DNA of 64,000 nt from Commensalibacter intestini A911 (lineage in GTDB: Bacteria; Pseudomonadota; Alphaproteobacteria; Acetobacterales; Acetobacteraceae), in the NCBI RefSeq assembly GCF_000231445.1, contig NZ_AGFR01000007.1:310001-374000 (forward strand), given 5' to 3'. Numbering within the stretch: position 1 is the stretch's first letter; each line of letters begins with the position of its first letter. The notes under the pieces are model-generated. The model was given only the letters and a program-made list of their open reading frames with translations. It searched no databases and had not been told where the DNA came from. The translations under genes and the position numbers were made by a program. Below, piece after piece: positions 54,929 through 64,000 of the stretch.

Positions 54929-56110
54929 TTACTCCTGATGTAGTTTATTTTTCGTCAACATAACAATCACCAAAGCCAAAATCATACTAAGAACTAGAAC
55001 CGGTAACGTCTTTTGAAAGCCATTTAAAACAAAGGAAATCACATTTCCACACACACTACCGATACCAAATCCAAGATAAATAAAGCCATAATTTTTTGTA
55101 ACATTCTTTATGCCGAAAAAATCACCAATCAACGGAGGATAAACGGTTATAGAACCACCAAATCCAAAGGCAACACAAGCAATCGCGATAAAAAATAAAA
55201 CCATATTTAATTCAGGGTAACAAATCAATGCCACGCCAGAACACAGAATGATTTGGCAAATTCGAACGGATTTTAATGTTCCAATTTTATCCGAAGCACT
55301 TCCCATAACTAAACGGCCACAAAGATTAAAGAACGTTAAAATTGCTACTGCATTTGCAGCCGTTGATGCATCTAAGCCTGCCATAGACTCACCAATATCT
55401 TTGGCCGCACCAATCACATAGAGTCCTGTCATACAGGTCATTAAAAAGATAACTGCAAATCCCCAATAAGATTTATGAGATAAAACTTCGCCCAATGTAT
55501 GATTGCTACGCGTTTGTTCTTGAGGCGCATTAAACATCATAAAGGCAGATAAAATTAACAACACAAAAACAATAATCCCCCAATATAAGAAAGCCTTTTG
55601 CAATCCATAAGCAACTAATAAATCATAATTAATATATTTAAAAGCCACTCCACCTAAACCATAAGCCCCAACAGCCAAAGAAGAAATCAACCCTTTTTTC
55701 TGAGGAAAGATTTTAACGCAGTTTGTTAGTGACATTAAATAGACGGAACCTTCAGCAATACCGATGAGAATACCTGCACCGATATAAATACCAATCAAAT
55801 TCGTTGCATGAGCTGCAATATATAAACCGATAAACATTAAGAATGCAGAAATAATTGTTGTATATCGCAACCCAATTGTTTTCTCGATATAGCCTGCTTG
55901 AGAGGACGCTAACGCCAACATAAAGCAACATAATCCAAAGGTTAACGCAACCCGATAAGCATCTACGTGAAGCTCTTGAGCAATCGCAGCATTAAATAAA
56001 CTCCACGTATATACAGAACCTAAAGCAAACTGGGCAATAATTGTCCCAATTAAAGTGAATGCTTTCTTAGAGCTTGATAACTGAGTAACAGATGCAGCAG
56101 TTGAGGACAT
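54929..56110 (-). CDS. OFA-family MFS transporter (oxalate/formate antiporter-like)
   Basis: 393 residues, 12 helices. The opening TIIAQFALGSVYTWSLFN matches the OFA family. Mid-protein signatures are GIGYAEGS-like GILIGIAEGSVYLMSLTNCVKIFPQKKGLISS and GLGGVAFKYIN. Substrates in the family include oxalate/formate, lactate and pyruvate. The E. coli relative YhjX is pyruvate-induced. No oxalate-metabolism genes are beside it. Confidence 0.8.
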   Translation of the reverse strand: MSSTAASVTQLSSSKKAFTLIGTIIAQFALGSVYTWSLFNAAIAQELHVDAYRVALTFGLCCFMLALASSQAGYIEKTIGLRYTTIISAFLMFIGLYIAAHATNLIGIYIGAGILIGIAEGSVYLMSLTNCVKIFPQKKGLISSLAVGAYGLGGVAFKYINYDLLVAYGLQKAFLYWGIIVFVLLILSAFMMFNAPQEQTRSNHTLGEVLSHKSYWGFAVIFLMTCMTGLYVIGAAKDIGESMAGLDASTAANAVAILTFFNLCGRLVMGSASDKIGTLKSVRICQIILCSGVALICYPELNMVLFFIAIACVAFGFGGSITVYPPLIGDFFGIKNVTKNYGFIYLGFGIGSVCGNVISFVLNGFQKTLPVLVLSMILALVIVMLTKNKLHQE

Positions 56111-56274
56111 AACAACAATAATACCCGAAGATATTCCATAAAGATTTTAAATAATTGTCCATAGGATAATGATTCCTATAATAAAATAAAAAGAGTCTTT
56201 ATGACGATATCACATATTCATGAGTTATCGTATCTAATTAGCAACATTCAAAGTAACATTGAACGTGATCAATA

Positions 56275-56320
56275 AAAAGAAAAAGCCCCATATGACATAT
56301 GATCATATAGGGCTTTTCAA
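56275..56320 (-). terminator. Terminator after the TonB-system TPR gene
   Basis: On the minus strand GAAAAGCCCTATATGATCATATG pairs with its inverse around a short loop (AAAAGCCC / GGGCTTTT core), and T-rich CTTTTT follows. It starts 22 bases past the stop at 56343. Confidence 0.8.
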
Positions 56321-56342
56321 TGATTATCTCTTCACTAAATGC

Positions 56343-57569
56343 TTATTTCGCTTGCCATTTCATTAACCATAGGCTGGCCAATTCAGCAGGAACATTTTGC
56401 CCCGTTAAAGATTTTAAAACCGTGACTGCTTTTTTCTTATCACCAGAAGCTTGTTCTGCTAACGCATATTCCAATGAAGCAATATTCCGATCAGTCGTGG
56501 GTTTCGCCAAGGCTTCTTGCATGATTTTAATGCCTTCTGTGACCTCACCTCCAGCAAAGCTATCATAACCTAACTTAAAGAGTGCATCACTTGTTTTTTC
56601 TTGACGTGCAGCAGAGAGCTGAGTATTAAACTCTTGCTTTTGCTTCTCGATAATTTTACCGATATACTCTTCTAACCGTAAAGCACGGCTAGCATTATTC
56701 CCTGTGAATAAATTTTTTGCACGGCCACGCACCAAAGTTTCCTTACCCACATGAGGTAATCCCGCTTGCACTGCAATTTCAGCCATTGTCATATATTGAT
56801 CAGCAGTCGTCAATAAACCTGCTTGCTCTCTAAATCTCCAAACTTCTAACTCGACTTGTGGGGTCATCCCTTTGGCTGAAACCAAAGAATTCATGACATG
56901 AGACCAGTATTCAGGCTTTGGATAGTGTAAAGCAAGCTGCATATAACTATGACGCAAGCCCTCTTGATCCCCTAATTTTTGCTGACAATTGACCATAAAT
57001 TGCCATTGCGTTTCTGCGGGAACAGAACCATTTTTTAATTCAGTATTAATTTGATTTTGTTGTTCGTTCAATGCAGACTTGAAGTCATTATTTAAGAAAT
57101 AAGACTGTATCAACAAGGTCTGCATATGAGGATTATCTCCACCAGCTTTGAAATATTGTTGAATATATTGTGCTGTCTGAGGATATTTTCTGGCACGATA
57201 CGCCAAGCTGGCCTGAGCCATCATTGTTTGAATACGTTGATCTTTGGTCAAACGCGAAGAAGAAAGCAAATGCGTATATCCAGCCAAAGCTACATCCACT
57301 TTATTTTGTTTAACCGCAGATGCAATTTGTAACTGTGTAATAATGTCATGCTCATAAGGACTGGCATTGGGAATAGCTTGAGCTTCCTTAATGGCCTCAT
57401 CAGCCTGAGCATATTTTCCTTGCTTCATGAGTTGTTCTGCCTGTTTCAAAGGCACAGCCATCTTATTACTGACAATATCTTTGCCATATGCAGCAACAGC
57501 CCCCATACTCATCGCAGAGCTTAAAAATGTTGCTACTAATAAATTACGTATCCAAACAGAATGTTTCAT
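56343..57569 (-). CDS. Secreted TPR-like protein of the exb operon
   Basis: 408 residues with a signal peptide (LLVATFLSSAMSMGAVAAYG). The rest is helical repeats of the TPR type: MKQGKYAQADEAIKEAQAI, AGYTHLLSSSRLTKDQ, AYRARKYPQTAQYIQQYF and more to the end. It follows the second exbD by 15 bases and ends the operon at a terminator. This ExbB-ExbD-ExbD-TPR order is known in several alphaproteobacteria; the TPR protein's role is not established. Confidence 0.75.
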   Translation of the reverse strand: MKHSVWIRNLLVATFLSSAMSMGAVAAYGKDIVSNKMAVPLKQAEQLMKQGKYAQADEAIKEAQAIPNASPYEHDIITQLQIASAVKQNKVDVALAGYTHLLSSSRLTKDQRIQTMMAQASLAYRARKYPQTAQYIQQYFKAGGDNPHMQTLLIQSYFLNNDFKSALNEQQNQINTELKNGSVPAETQWQFMVNCQQKLGDQEGLRHSYMQLALHYPKPEYWSHVMNSLVSAKGMTPQVELEVWRFREQAGLLTTADQYMTMAEIAVQAGLPHVGKETLVRGRAKNLFTGNNASRALRLEEYIGKIIEKQKQEFNTQLSAARQEKTSDALFKLGYDSFAGGEVTEGIKIMQEALAKPTTDRNIASLEYALAEQASGDKKKAVTVLKSLTGQNVPAELASLWLMKWQAK

Positions 57570-57584
57570 GAAGTCTCTCTCGCC

Positions 57585-58034
57585 TTAATTTTGTCCCATA
57601 ATGCCAATTTTCTTGACACCCAACCGTTGCGCATCTGCCAAAATCACAGCAACCACTTTATAGCTCGCCAATCGATTAGGCTTAATAAACAATGTTGGCT
57701 GATCGGGTTGTGCAGCGATATCTTTGAATTTTTGCTGTAAAGCATCTTCATTCGCAACCGTTTGATTATCAAATGAAATCGTATTATCAAAATCAATCGC
57801 AACCGTTAAACTCGGAGGAGGTTCAACTTGAGTAGGCTCCCCTCTTCCCAAAGCAAGCTGTACAGATTGCGTCTGTAGTGGAATGGTAATGATTAACATC
57901 ACCAACAACACCAACATCACGTCAATCAAAGGGGTTGTGTTAATATCAACAATAACCTCTTCTTCTTCATCTGTGCTTTTTTGCAGCAAAAGACGGCGTT
58001 GTTGTCGGGCTCTTAACGTATTATTATCCATCAT
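57585..58034 (-). CDS. exbD: ExbD/TolR family protein, second copy
   Basis: 149 residues: a charged cytoplasmic start with EEEVIVDINTTPLIDVMLVLLVMLIITIP holding the membrane Asp that carries protons, then a periplasmic domain. Differs from the first copy by a longer, Arg-rich start (RARQQRRLLLQKST) and a proline-containing loop. It forms the stator with ExbB for TonB. Confidence 0.92.
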   Translation of the reverse strand: MMDNNTLRARQQRRLLLQKSTDEEEEVIVDINTTPLIDVMLVLLVMLIITIPLQTQSVQLALGRGEPTQVEPPPSLTVAIDFDNTISFDNQTVANEDALQQKFKDIAAQPDQPTLFIKPNRLASYKVVAVILADAQRLGVKKIGIMGQN

Positions 58035-58052
58035 TAATAATCCTTACTACCC

Positions 58053-58508
58053 CTAGCCTGGCTTTGGAGGTTGCGTAATGAAGTCCACACGAGTAATGCC
58101 TGCTTGTTGGCACGCATCGACCACTTTACCTACAAATTCATAACGCGCATTAATATCACCACGAATTTGGATCTGTGGCTGTGGCTTCATCGCAGAAATC
58201 TCTACCAGCTTAGAACCCAGCATATTCATATCTGCCACAGGCTGTTCATTCCAAAAAATCTGTCCATCGGCATTCACCGCCAATACAATATTTCCTGGTT
58301 TTACCATTGTTAAATGGCTCATCCGTTCTGGCAAATTGACTTGCACGGTATGTGTTGCAACAGGAATAGTGATTAAGAAAATAATCAACAGCACCAGCAT
58401 AATATCAACCAAAGGGGTCGTGTTAATTTCGGAAACGACTTCGTTTTCCTCTCCTCCCATTCCCCCATAATCCCCACCACCGCGGGGGCCACCTAAGTGA
58501 ATGCTCAT
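58053..58508 (-). CDS. exbD: ExbD/TolR family protein, first copy
   Basis: 151 residues: a Gly-rich cytoplasmic start (GGPRGGGDYGGMGGEEN), then VVSEINTTPLVDIMLVLLIIFLITIP with the essential Asp, and a periplasmic domain. The ATG overlaps the exbB stop by 4 bases, so the genes are translationally coupled. Two ExbD copies with different tails may allow hetero-oligomers. Confidence 0.92.
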   Translation of the reverse strand: MSIHLGGPRGGGDYGGMGGEENEVVSEINTTPLVDIMLVLLIIFLITIPVATHTVQVNLPERMSHLTMVKPGNIVLAVNADGQIFWNEQPVADMNMLGSKLVEISAMKPQPQIQIRGDINARYEFVGKVVDACQQAGITRVDFITQPPKPG

Positions 58509-59422
58509 GAAGCGTCACTTTCTTTACTTGCTGTATTTTTAGTTTGAGGATTGCCACCAATTAACACACATTGAACATCTGATGTGAAATTACGAGCTTG
58601 ATCCATGACCACTTTATTACGACGAACTAAGAAGTTATATCCCAATACTGCAGGAACCGCAGTCGCCAAACCAATCGCTGTCATGATTAATGCTTCACCC
58701 ACTGGACCTGCAACTTTATCTAATGTTGCTTGGCCAGCAATGCTAATTGCAGATAACGCATGATGAATCCCCCAAACCGTTCCGAATAACCCTACAAAAG
58801 GTGCTGTAGAACCAACAGTTCCTAAGAAAGCTAATCCACTTTGTAAACGTGCTTGAACATGATCCAACGCACGGTGCAAGCTCATAGAAACCCAGCTGTA
58901 TAAATCAATAGAATCTTGCAATGCGCCCTTGTGATGTTGAACTGCTTCAATTCCGTTTTCAGTAATATAACGATAAGGAGATTGCGCATTTAATACTTCG
59001 GCACTTTGTTGCAAATTCTTTTGTTGCCAAAATTGCTTGCGGCTAACTTCTTTAAACGCACCTGAAACGCGGTTTTGTGCAATCACTTTGATAACAATCA
59101 CATACCAACTACCAATGGACATAATCGCCATAATTAACAAGGTAATCCGTGAAACAATATCCCCACCCGTCCATAAAGCTTTTAATCCATAAGGATTGTC
59201 TGCAGGCTTTGCATCTGCTGCGGTAAAAGGTGTTGCAGATACAGCTTGTTGCTGTTGTTCAGGTGCCATAGTCGCAGGTTGCGCAGCCGGAGCAGCAGCA
59301 GGTTGCGCTGTTGCGGTTTGTGCAGGCTGTTGTGCCATCGTTGTTTGATTGACCGCTAACGCCATTGTCAATACAAAAGCAACGGGGGCAACATAACGAA
59401 CAAAGTGATAACGCTTACTCAT
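58505..59422 (-). CDS. exbB: ExbB/TolQ family proton channel protein
   Basis: 305 residues with a signal peptide (AFVLTMALAVNQTTMA) and an Ala/Pro/Gln-rich periplasmic extension (about 30-80), typical of the long alphaproteobacterial ExbB. Three membrane helices follow. The family core is SGLAFLGTVGSTAPFVGLFGTVWGI and the last helix holds EALIMTAIGLATAVPAVLGYN. It forms the pentameric channel with ExbD to drive TonB. Confidence 0.93.
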   Translation of the reverse strand: MSKRYHFVRYVAPVAFVLTMALAVNQTTMAQQPAQTATAQPAAAPAAQPATMAPEQQQQAVSATPFTAADAKPADNPYGLKALWTGGDIVSRITLLIMAIMSIGSWYVIVIKVIAQNRVSGAFKEVSRKQFWQQKNLQQSAEVLNAQSPYRYITENGIEAVQHHKGALQDSIDLYSWVSMSLHRALDHVQARLQSGLAFLGTVGSTAPFVGLFGTVWGIHHALSAISIAGQATLDKVAGPVGEALIMTAIGLATAVPAVLGYNFLVRRNKVVMDQARNFTSDVQCVLIGGNPQTKNTASKESDAS

Positions 59423-59586
59423 AATTCAAAAACATTCCTCAACAAAACAAAAAAGCAAAATTACTCAAAAACAACTCAATCTTTATAATTTATATTCAAC
59501 AAAGAGTATAATAAATACACCCTATCCTTGAATAAACTGATCATTCATAAAGACCACACTGAAACTTTTAACAAAACCTCTATCCT

Positions 59587-60042
59587 TTATTGCTCTTTCT
59601 GGAACTGAAATAAATATTGCCGAGCATATTCTTTCACTGCAATTCCATGATTAAGCTTAGGTTTATAATGAGCTTGCCTTACATATTGTAAAGATTCAGC
59701 ATCAAAACTTTCCTCTCCACTCGACTGAGTAATGTGACAATGACTAGTCACCCCAGTTTCTTCTATATCACAACTCAACGAGACTTTTCCTTCTTTTCCA
59801 GCCTGTATCATTGATTTAGGATACTCAATAGAGATACCATTCAAAGGACGCCCCCCTAGCGAAAGAATTAAACCATCTTGTGAGAGAATTAAACGCTCTA
59901 TTCTCACTGGTGATACAACCTCTTTTTTATGTTCAGCCTTATGACCCCACGGATATAAAAACTGTCCTATTGATCCTATGTAGCTAATTAGAAGCAAAAG
60001 CGCAGAAAAAAACATTTTTAAAAGATGATATAATTCTGCCAA
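59587..60042 (-). CDS. TonB C-terminal-domain-like protein without a Pro-rich linker
   Basis: 151 residues: one N-terminal membrane helix (MFFSALLLLISYIGS), a short linker of about 35 residues, then a TonB-like C-terminal domain (about 60-148) that parallels the neighbouring TonB: RPLNGISIEYPKSM, KEGKVSLSCDIEETG, and HYKPKLNHGIAVKEYARQYLFQF. The proline-rich periplasm-spanning region is missing, so it is unlikely to reach outer-membrane receptors normally. It is a tandem paralog lying 24 bases downstream of tonB. Confidence 0.7.
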   Translation of the reverse strand: MAELYHLLKMFFSALLLLISYIGSIGQFLYPWGHKAEHKKEVVSPVRIERLILSQDGLILSLGGRPLNGISIEYPKSMIQAGKEGKVSLSCDIEETGVTSHCHITQSSGEESFDAESLQYVRQAHYKPKLNHGIAVKEYARQYLFQFQKEQ

Positions 60043-60066
60043 GAAAAACGACCTCTAATATCCCAA

Positions 60067-60753
60067 TTAATCAGAAAGCTTAAATGTAATCGTATAATGA
60101 TGACCAAACTCTTTGACAGGAACGCCATTTTTAGTCGCTGGACGATAACGCGCATTTCCTGAAAACTTTAACGCAGCTCTTGTAAAAGAAGATCCCCCAG
60201 AAGAGCTAATCACATGACAATTACTCGTTGAACCAGTGGTCTCAACATCACAAGATAAAATAACTTTCCCCTCTTTGCCTTCAGCTTCCATATCGGGTGG
60301 ATATTCAATCTGAGCCCCATTTAATGGGCGACTTCCTGCACTACGATCTGGTTTACCTTCACTTGCATTAGACTGACCTTGCCCTTGCGTTGCTGCTGGT
60401 GCACTTGATGCTGCTGGTGCAGGTGCCGATTCAGCAGGATGAACTTTTTTAACAGTTTTTTTGACTACTGGTGGCGGTTTAGGTTGTGGAGGAGCCTCCG
60501 TATTAATGGGTGGCGGTTCGATTTCAGGTGGCGGTGGTACAATCATTTCTGGTGCTGGTGGTTGTGCCGTCGCAGCAGAAGCCGAAGATGCCACATCAAT
60601 AATCTGAACCTGAACAGGAGGTTGCTCTGGTTGATCTTTTTTAGGAATGGATAAGAACACCACTAATAGCCAGATCACTAAAATATGGAATATAACTACC
60701 CCAATGAACCCAACAATATGTTCAACAGGATGACGTTCATTCAAATTGACCAT
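60067..60753 (-). CDS. tonB: TonB energy transducer
   Basis: 228 residues: one N-terminal helix (about 13-35, with GFIGVVIFHILVIWLLVVFL), a Pro-rich stretch (PPPPEIEPPPINTEAPPQPKPPP) followed by Lys-rich and Ala-rich parts, and a C-terminal domain from RPLNGAQIEYP to ITFKLSD. Two cysteines (LSCDVETTGSTSNCHV) may form a disulfide in the CTD and are shared with the downstream paralog. It should serve the riboswitch-controlled receptor and others. Confidence 0.92.
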   Translation of the reverse strand: MVNLNERHPVEHIVGFIGVVIFHILVIWLLVVFLSIPKKDQPEQPPVQVQIIDVASSASAATAQPPAPEMIVPPPPEIEPPPINTEAPPQPKPPPVVKKTVKKVHPAESAPAPAASSAPAATQGQGQSNASEGKPDRSAGSRPLNGAQIEYPPDMEAEGKEGKVILSCDVETTGSTSNCHVISSSGGSSFTRAALKFSGNARYRPATKNGVPVKEFGHHYTITFKLSD

Positions 60754-60813
60754 TAATCAATTCTTCCTATTCTTTTCATAATCATAACCATCAACACACA
60801 CCCTTATTATTCT

Positions 60814-61945
60814 TTATGACGCTTGCGCACTGGCCTCTGAACGTGTTGCACCAACACGCAGTGCCAAAGAAGCCGCCATAAACTCATCTAAATCCCCATC
60901 CAATACAGCCTGAGGATTTGTTCTTTCTACTTCTGTACGTAAGTCTTTAACCAACTGATACGGGGCCAAAACATAAGAACGTATTTGATGTCCCCATCCA
61001 ATATCTGTTTTTCCAGCTTCTGTCTGTGCAGCTGCCTCTTCACGTTTTTTCAACTCTGCTTCATATAAGCGTGCTTTTAACATTTCCATCGCTGTGGCAC
61101 GGTTACGATGTTGAGAGCGATCATTTTGACAAGCAACCACAATTCCAGTTGGAACGTGGGTAATACGAATAGCAGATTCAGTTTTATTAATATGCTGTCC
61201 ACCAGCACCCGAAGCACGGTAAGTATCAACCTTTAAATCAGATTCATTAATATCAATTTGAATTGAATCATCAATCACAGGATAAACCCACACAGACGCA
61301 AAAGAAGTATGACGACGTTTAGCAGAATCAAACGGTGAGATACGAACTAAACGATGCACCCCAGCCTCAGTTTTTAACCAACCATAGGCATTAATACCGC
61401 TAATCTGTAAAGTCGCAGATTTAATTCCAGCCGTATCACCTTCTGTGCTTTCCATAAACGATACTTTATATCCACGCTGCTCAGCCCAACGTGTATACAT
61501 ACGCAACAACATTTGTGCCCAATCTTGAGCTTCTGTTCCACCAGCGCCAGAGTTGACCTCTAAATAACAATCATTTCGATCAGCTTCACCAGAAAGTAAG
61601 CTTTCAATCTCTAAACGCTTAACTTCTTTTTCCAAAGCCTTCAGATTACTTAAAGCATCATCAATAATGGCTTGATCCCCTTCGAGTTCTGCCAATTCGA
61701 TCATCTCTAAATTATCGTTACACTCCTGCTCTAAACGACGGACAAAATCCACTTGATTGGCAAGATAGGTTCTTTCTTGCATAATCTTTTGCGCATTTTC
61801 CGCGTCATCCCATAAATTAGGATCTTCGATTTGATGATTTAGCTCAGCAAGCCGATCCAATGCGACATCCCAGTCAAAGATGCCTCCTCAGCAGCTCTAA
61901 CGACTGCTCGATCACTTGATGAATTGCTTCACTCTCTGTGGACAT
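60814..61945 (-). CDS. prfB: Peptide chain release factor 2 with programmed +1 frameshift
   Basis: Class 1 release factor recognising UAA and UGA. The true start is ATG 61945-61943, giving 23 codons (MSTESEAIHQ and on to RRHL). A TGA then appears at codon 24, and reading CTT-TGA-C with a +1 shift continues DWDVALDRLAELN in the main frame to 60814. The GGQ motif is in SGAGGQHINKTESA, and the domain with TEAGVHRLVRISPFDS is typical of RF2. Total length after shifting is about 376 residues. A later start at TTG 61860 would miss the regulatory part. Confidence 0.96.
61873..61888 (-). promoter_or_regulatory. RF2 autoregulatory frameshift site
   Basis: On the minus strand AGGAGG-CAT-CTT-TGA-C: an internal Shine-Dalgarno sequence is 3 bases before the CTT slippery codon, followed by TGA and C, the same layout as in E. 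coli prfB (AGGGGG-TAT-CTT-TGA-C). Low RF2 favours the +1 shift. Confidence 0.95.
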
Positions 61946-62017
61946 AAAATCCTCTACTTCCAAATGCAAATAGTTCTTAGTATTACTATCAACTTTTTTT
62001 AACGAATACAAGCCCGA

Positions 62018-64000
62018 TTAATACAAGCCACCCATTCCAATATCTTCACCTGAAGGTGCCGCTGCTGGCGCTGTTTTAGGCTTAATTGTACCACCATCAT
62101 TAACATAATCACCAGAATAACCTGATCCCATATTATCCTCTGAATCTGGCACATTCTCAGCCCCAGTATCCGCTGCACTTAACGCACCTGTCGCAGCACC
62201 TGAGCTTAGATTAATACTAGCCCCAGGGGTTTGACCATCTTTAAACGCATCCATAACCATCCCTTTGCTCGTGCTATAACTCGCCATAAAGATTCCTGAT
62301 GGTCTTACAAAATCTCTTTTTGGATAGGTTGGCAACACATCTTTCATATAAGCATTCCACACTGGCCCAGCCAATACACCCCCAGCCATACCTTTACCCA
62401 AAGTCTTTGGCGTATCAAACCCAAACCAAACAACAGTCACAACATCTGGAGAGAACCCCGCAAACCAAGCATCATTGAAATTTTGTGTTGTTCCTGTTTT
62501 CCCAGCTATCGGCGTATCAATCCCTTTACTAGCAGAGAAGCCAGTACCTCGACGCATCACATCTTCCATCATGGTAATAATCTGATAAGAACTTTGTTCA
62601 GAAGCTGCACGTTTACGATTATCTGTAAATGTAGGCAATTGATTTGGATCCGTCACATTATTCGCTGTAAATGCGTCTGAACGCCAAATGACCTTACCAT
62701 TACGATCCTGAATATAATCCACTGTTGTTGGATGAACAACCATCCCTTCCGCTGCAATACTCGCATAAGCCCCGGCATGACGGATAACTGTTGTTTCAAC
62801 GGCCCCTAACACCGCAGGCAACACTTTAGGCATTGAATCAACTTCACCTAATGCGATTGCCAAGCTTGAAATCGCATCCATTCCAACCTGTGCAGCCAAA
62901 CGAATAGTCACAAGGTTACGAGAATAACGCAACCCATTATGCAAGGCTGTTGGCCCCCAAAAGTTCTTTTCATAGTTATTTGGATGCCAATCCCCTACAG
63001 AAAATGGAGAATCCATAAAGATCTGAGAAGGTAAAATTCCTTTTTCCATTGCTGCTAAATAAGCAATCGGTTTAAATGAAGAACCTGGCTGACGTTGGGC
63101 TTGTGTTGCGCGGTTAAATTGAGATTCTGCAAAAGACCACCCACCGAACATCGCTAACACACGTCCAGTTCTGACATCCATAGAGACCAGAGCCCCTTCA
63201 ACTTGAGGAATCTGGCATAATTCAACCTGACTTCCCTCAGCCTGAGGTTCAATCATCACAATGTCACCGTCTTTTAATGGGTGACGCTTTGACCAAGCTA
63301 GACTTTTAGATAAAATCGTTCCTTGATGTGGTGTTCCATTTTTACCACCTTCAATCCAACCGACCTCACCCGTTCTAGCATTTAAAACCATTGCCAAACG
63401 CCAGTTCGGCAACATACCAGCAGGTGCTTGTCGTTTTGCCAGATCTTCTTTCCATTGATTAACGGCATCATCCCCAAGATGAGCAACAGCACCACGCCAA
63501 CCATGATTACGATCATATTTCACCAAGGCTTGACGCATTAACTTTGTTGCTAATGCTTGGTCTTTCAAATCAAGACTAGTATGAACTTCTAATCCACCTT
63601 GCATTGTTTTTTCAAGACCATAACGATCAATCAAATCACGACGAACTGCTTCACCAAACCATTCTGTGCCAACTAATGGCCCACGTCGACCACTGGTATT
63701 TTTAGGCAATAACGGTTCATTTTGCGCTTTAACTTTTTCTTCTTGAGTAATTGCACCCGTTTCCGCCATACGTGCCAAAACAAAATCACGACGCTGCTTT
63801 GCGGCATCTGGTTTACGGAATAAATCATAGTTATAAGGAGACTTTGGTAAACCGCCAAGATAAGCGGCTTCTGCAGTTGTTAATTGATCTAAATTTTTAT
63901 GAAAATAAATTTGTGCAGCAGCAGCAACCCCATAAGCCCCTGCTCCCAAATAGATCTCATTTAAATAAATTTCTAAAATCTGATCTTTGCTAAGAGATTG
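62018..64000 (-). CDS. mrcA: Class A penicillin-binding protein (PBP1a type), 5' end beyond window
   Basis: Bifunctional peptidoglycan synthase; 660 residues lie in the window and the frame stays open to base 64000. The part here begins in the glycosyltransferase domain (QSLSKDQILEIYLNEIYLG, then GAYGVAAAAQIYF, AEAAYLGGLPKSPYNYD). The transpeptidase domain has SSFK in QPGSSFKPIAYL, SRN in RYSRNLVT and the KTG box in AGKTGTTQNFND. A Gly/Ser-rich tail ends the protein. The TTG at 63949 is only the first start-like codon, not the real start. Confidence 0.93.
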   Translation of the reverse strand, partial: QSLSKDQILEIYLNEIYLGAGAYGVAAAAQIYFHKNLDQLTTAEAAYLGGLPKSPYNYDLFRKPDAAKQRRDFVLARMAETGAITQEEKVKAQNEPLLPKNTSGRRGPLVGTEWFGEAVRRDLIDRYGLEKTMQGGLEVHTSLDLKDQALATKLMRQALVKYDRNHGWRGAVAHLGDDAVNQWKEDLAKRQAPAGMLPNWRLAMVLNARTGEVGWIEGGKNGTPHQGTILSKSLAWSKRHPLKDGDIVMIEPQAEGSQVELCQIPQVEGALVSMDVRTGRVLAMFGGWSFAESQFNRATQAQRQPGSSFKPIAYLAAMEKGILPSQIFMDSPFSVGDWHPNNYEKNFWGPTALHNGLRYSRNLVTIRLAAQVGMDAISSLAIALGEVDSMPKVLPAVLGAVETTVIRHAGAYASIAAEGMVVHPTTVDYIQDRNGKVIWRSDAFTANNVTDPNQLPTFTDNRKRAASEQSSYQIITMMEDVMRRGTGFSASKGIDTPIAGKTGTTQNFNDAWFAGFSPDVVTVVWFGFDTPKTLGKGMAGGVLAGPVWNAYMKDVLPTYPKRDFVRPSGIFMASYSTSKGMVMDAFKDGQTPGASINLSSGAATGALSAADTGAENVPDSEDNMGSGYSGDYVNDGGTIKPKTAPAAAPSGEDIGMGGLY

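Noticed and set aside
61858-61860. TTG 61860 as start of prfB
   Set aside because: The upstream leader with AGGAGG, CTT-TGA-C and an in-frame ATG is the standard RF2 arrangement.
1-64000. tRNA, rRNA or mobile elements
   Set aside because: No cloverleaf-like sequence, rRNA segment, transposase, integrase or paired terminal repeats were found by reading the intergenic regions; a covariance-model scan would be decisive.

Overview
The window looks like a piece of an AT-rich alphaproteobacterial chromosome, most likely an acetic acid bacterium (Acetobacteraceae) of the small-genome, insect-gut type such as Commensalibacter. This placement is inferred from gene order (cvpA-purF-SDR, exbB-exbD-exbD-TPR with tonB, lnt/olsB/fur), from protein resemblance remembered rather than searched, and from the strong AT bias. 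No rRNA, tRNA, CRISPR array, prophage or insertion sequence was seen.

Layout. 1-7.6 kb: the 3' part of a Tat-exported molybdenum TMAO/DMSO reductase, then an operon of a short-chain CoA-transferase with fadB and fadA, closed by a strong terminator. 8-13 kb: cvpA, a 4Fe-4S-type purF, an SDR without its catalytic pair, a small membrane protein, a GT25-like protein and nfsB. 13-22 kb: a lytic transglycosylase/SPOR lipoprotein, a capsule-type ABC exporter (Wzm, GT61-like protein, Wzt), an AI-2E-family permease, a FucP-type sugar symporter and an aldo-keto reductase. 22-27 kb: an SMR pump, an unlisted 49-residue membrane protein, an orphan POTRA protein, hemH, mutY, a DUF721 protein and a short phosphotransacetylase.

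26.8-33.7 kb is the most unusual stretch. It holds five Sel1-repeat genes on both strands, and three are interrupted: one by a stop plus two frameshifts, one by a Gly-to-TGA change, one by a TAA that removes a C-terminal Cys-x7-Cys tail kept by the other paralogs. 33.7-38 kb is a thiamine-precursor locus: a TPP riboswitch directly upstream of a TonB-dependent receptor, then a ThiY-like binding protein, with an HNH nuclease and a small coupled partner lying between them. 38-49.4 kb has four FUSC-family (AaeB-like) efflux paralogs on one strand, interleaved with a secreted GH28 polygalacturonase and a small secreted protein.

49.4-64 kb is mostly housekeeping on the minus strand: lnt, olsB, fur, rimI, tsaB, a RutE-like nitroreductase, nfuA, an OFA-family transporter, the TonB energising system (exbB, two exbD, two tonB-like genes and a TPR protein), prfB with its programmed +1 frameshift, and the 3' part of a class A penicillin-binding protein. 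The TonB system here could energise the thiamine-regulated receptor 20 kb away. The GH28 enzyme and FUSC pumps together suggest exposure to pectin and plant phenolics (inference).
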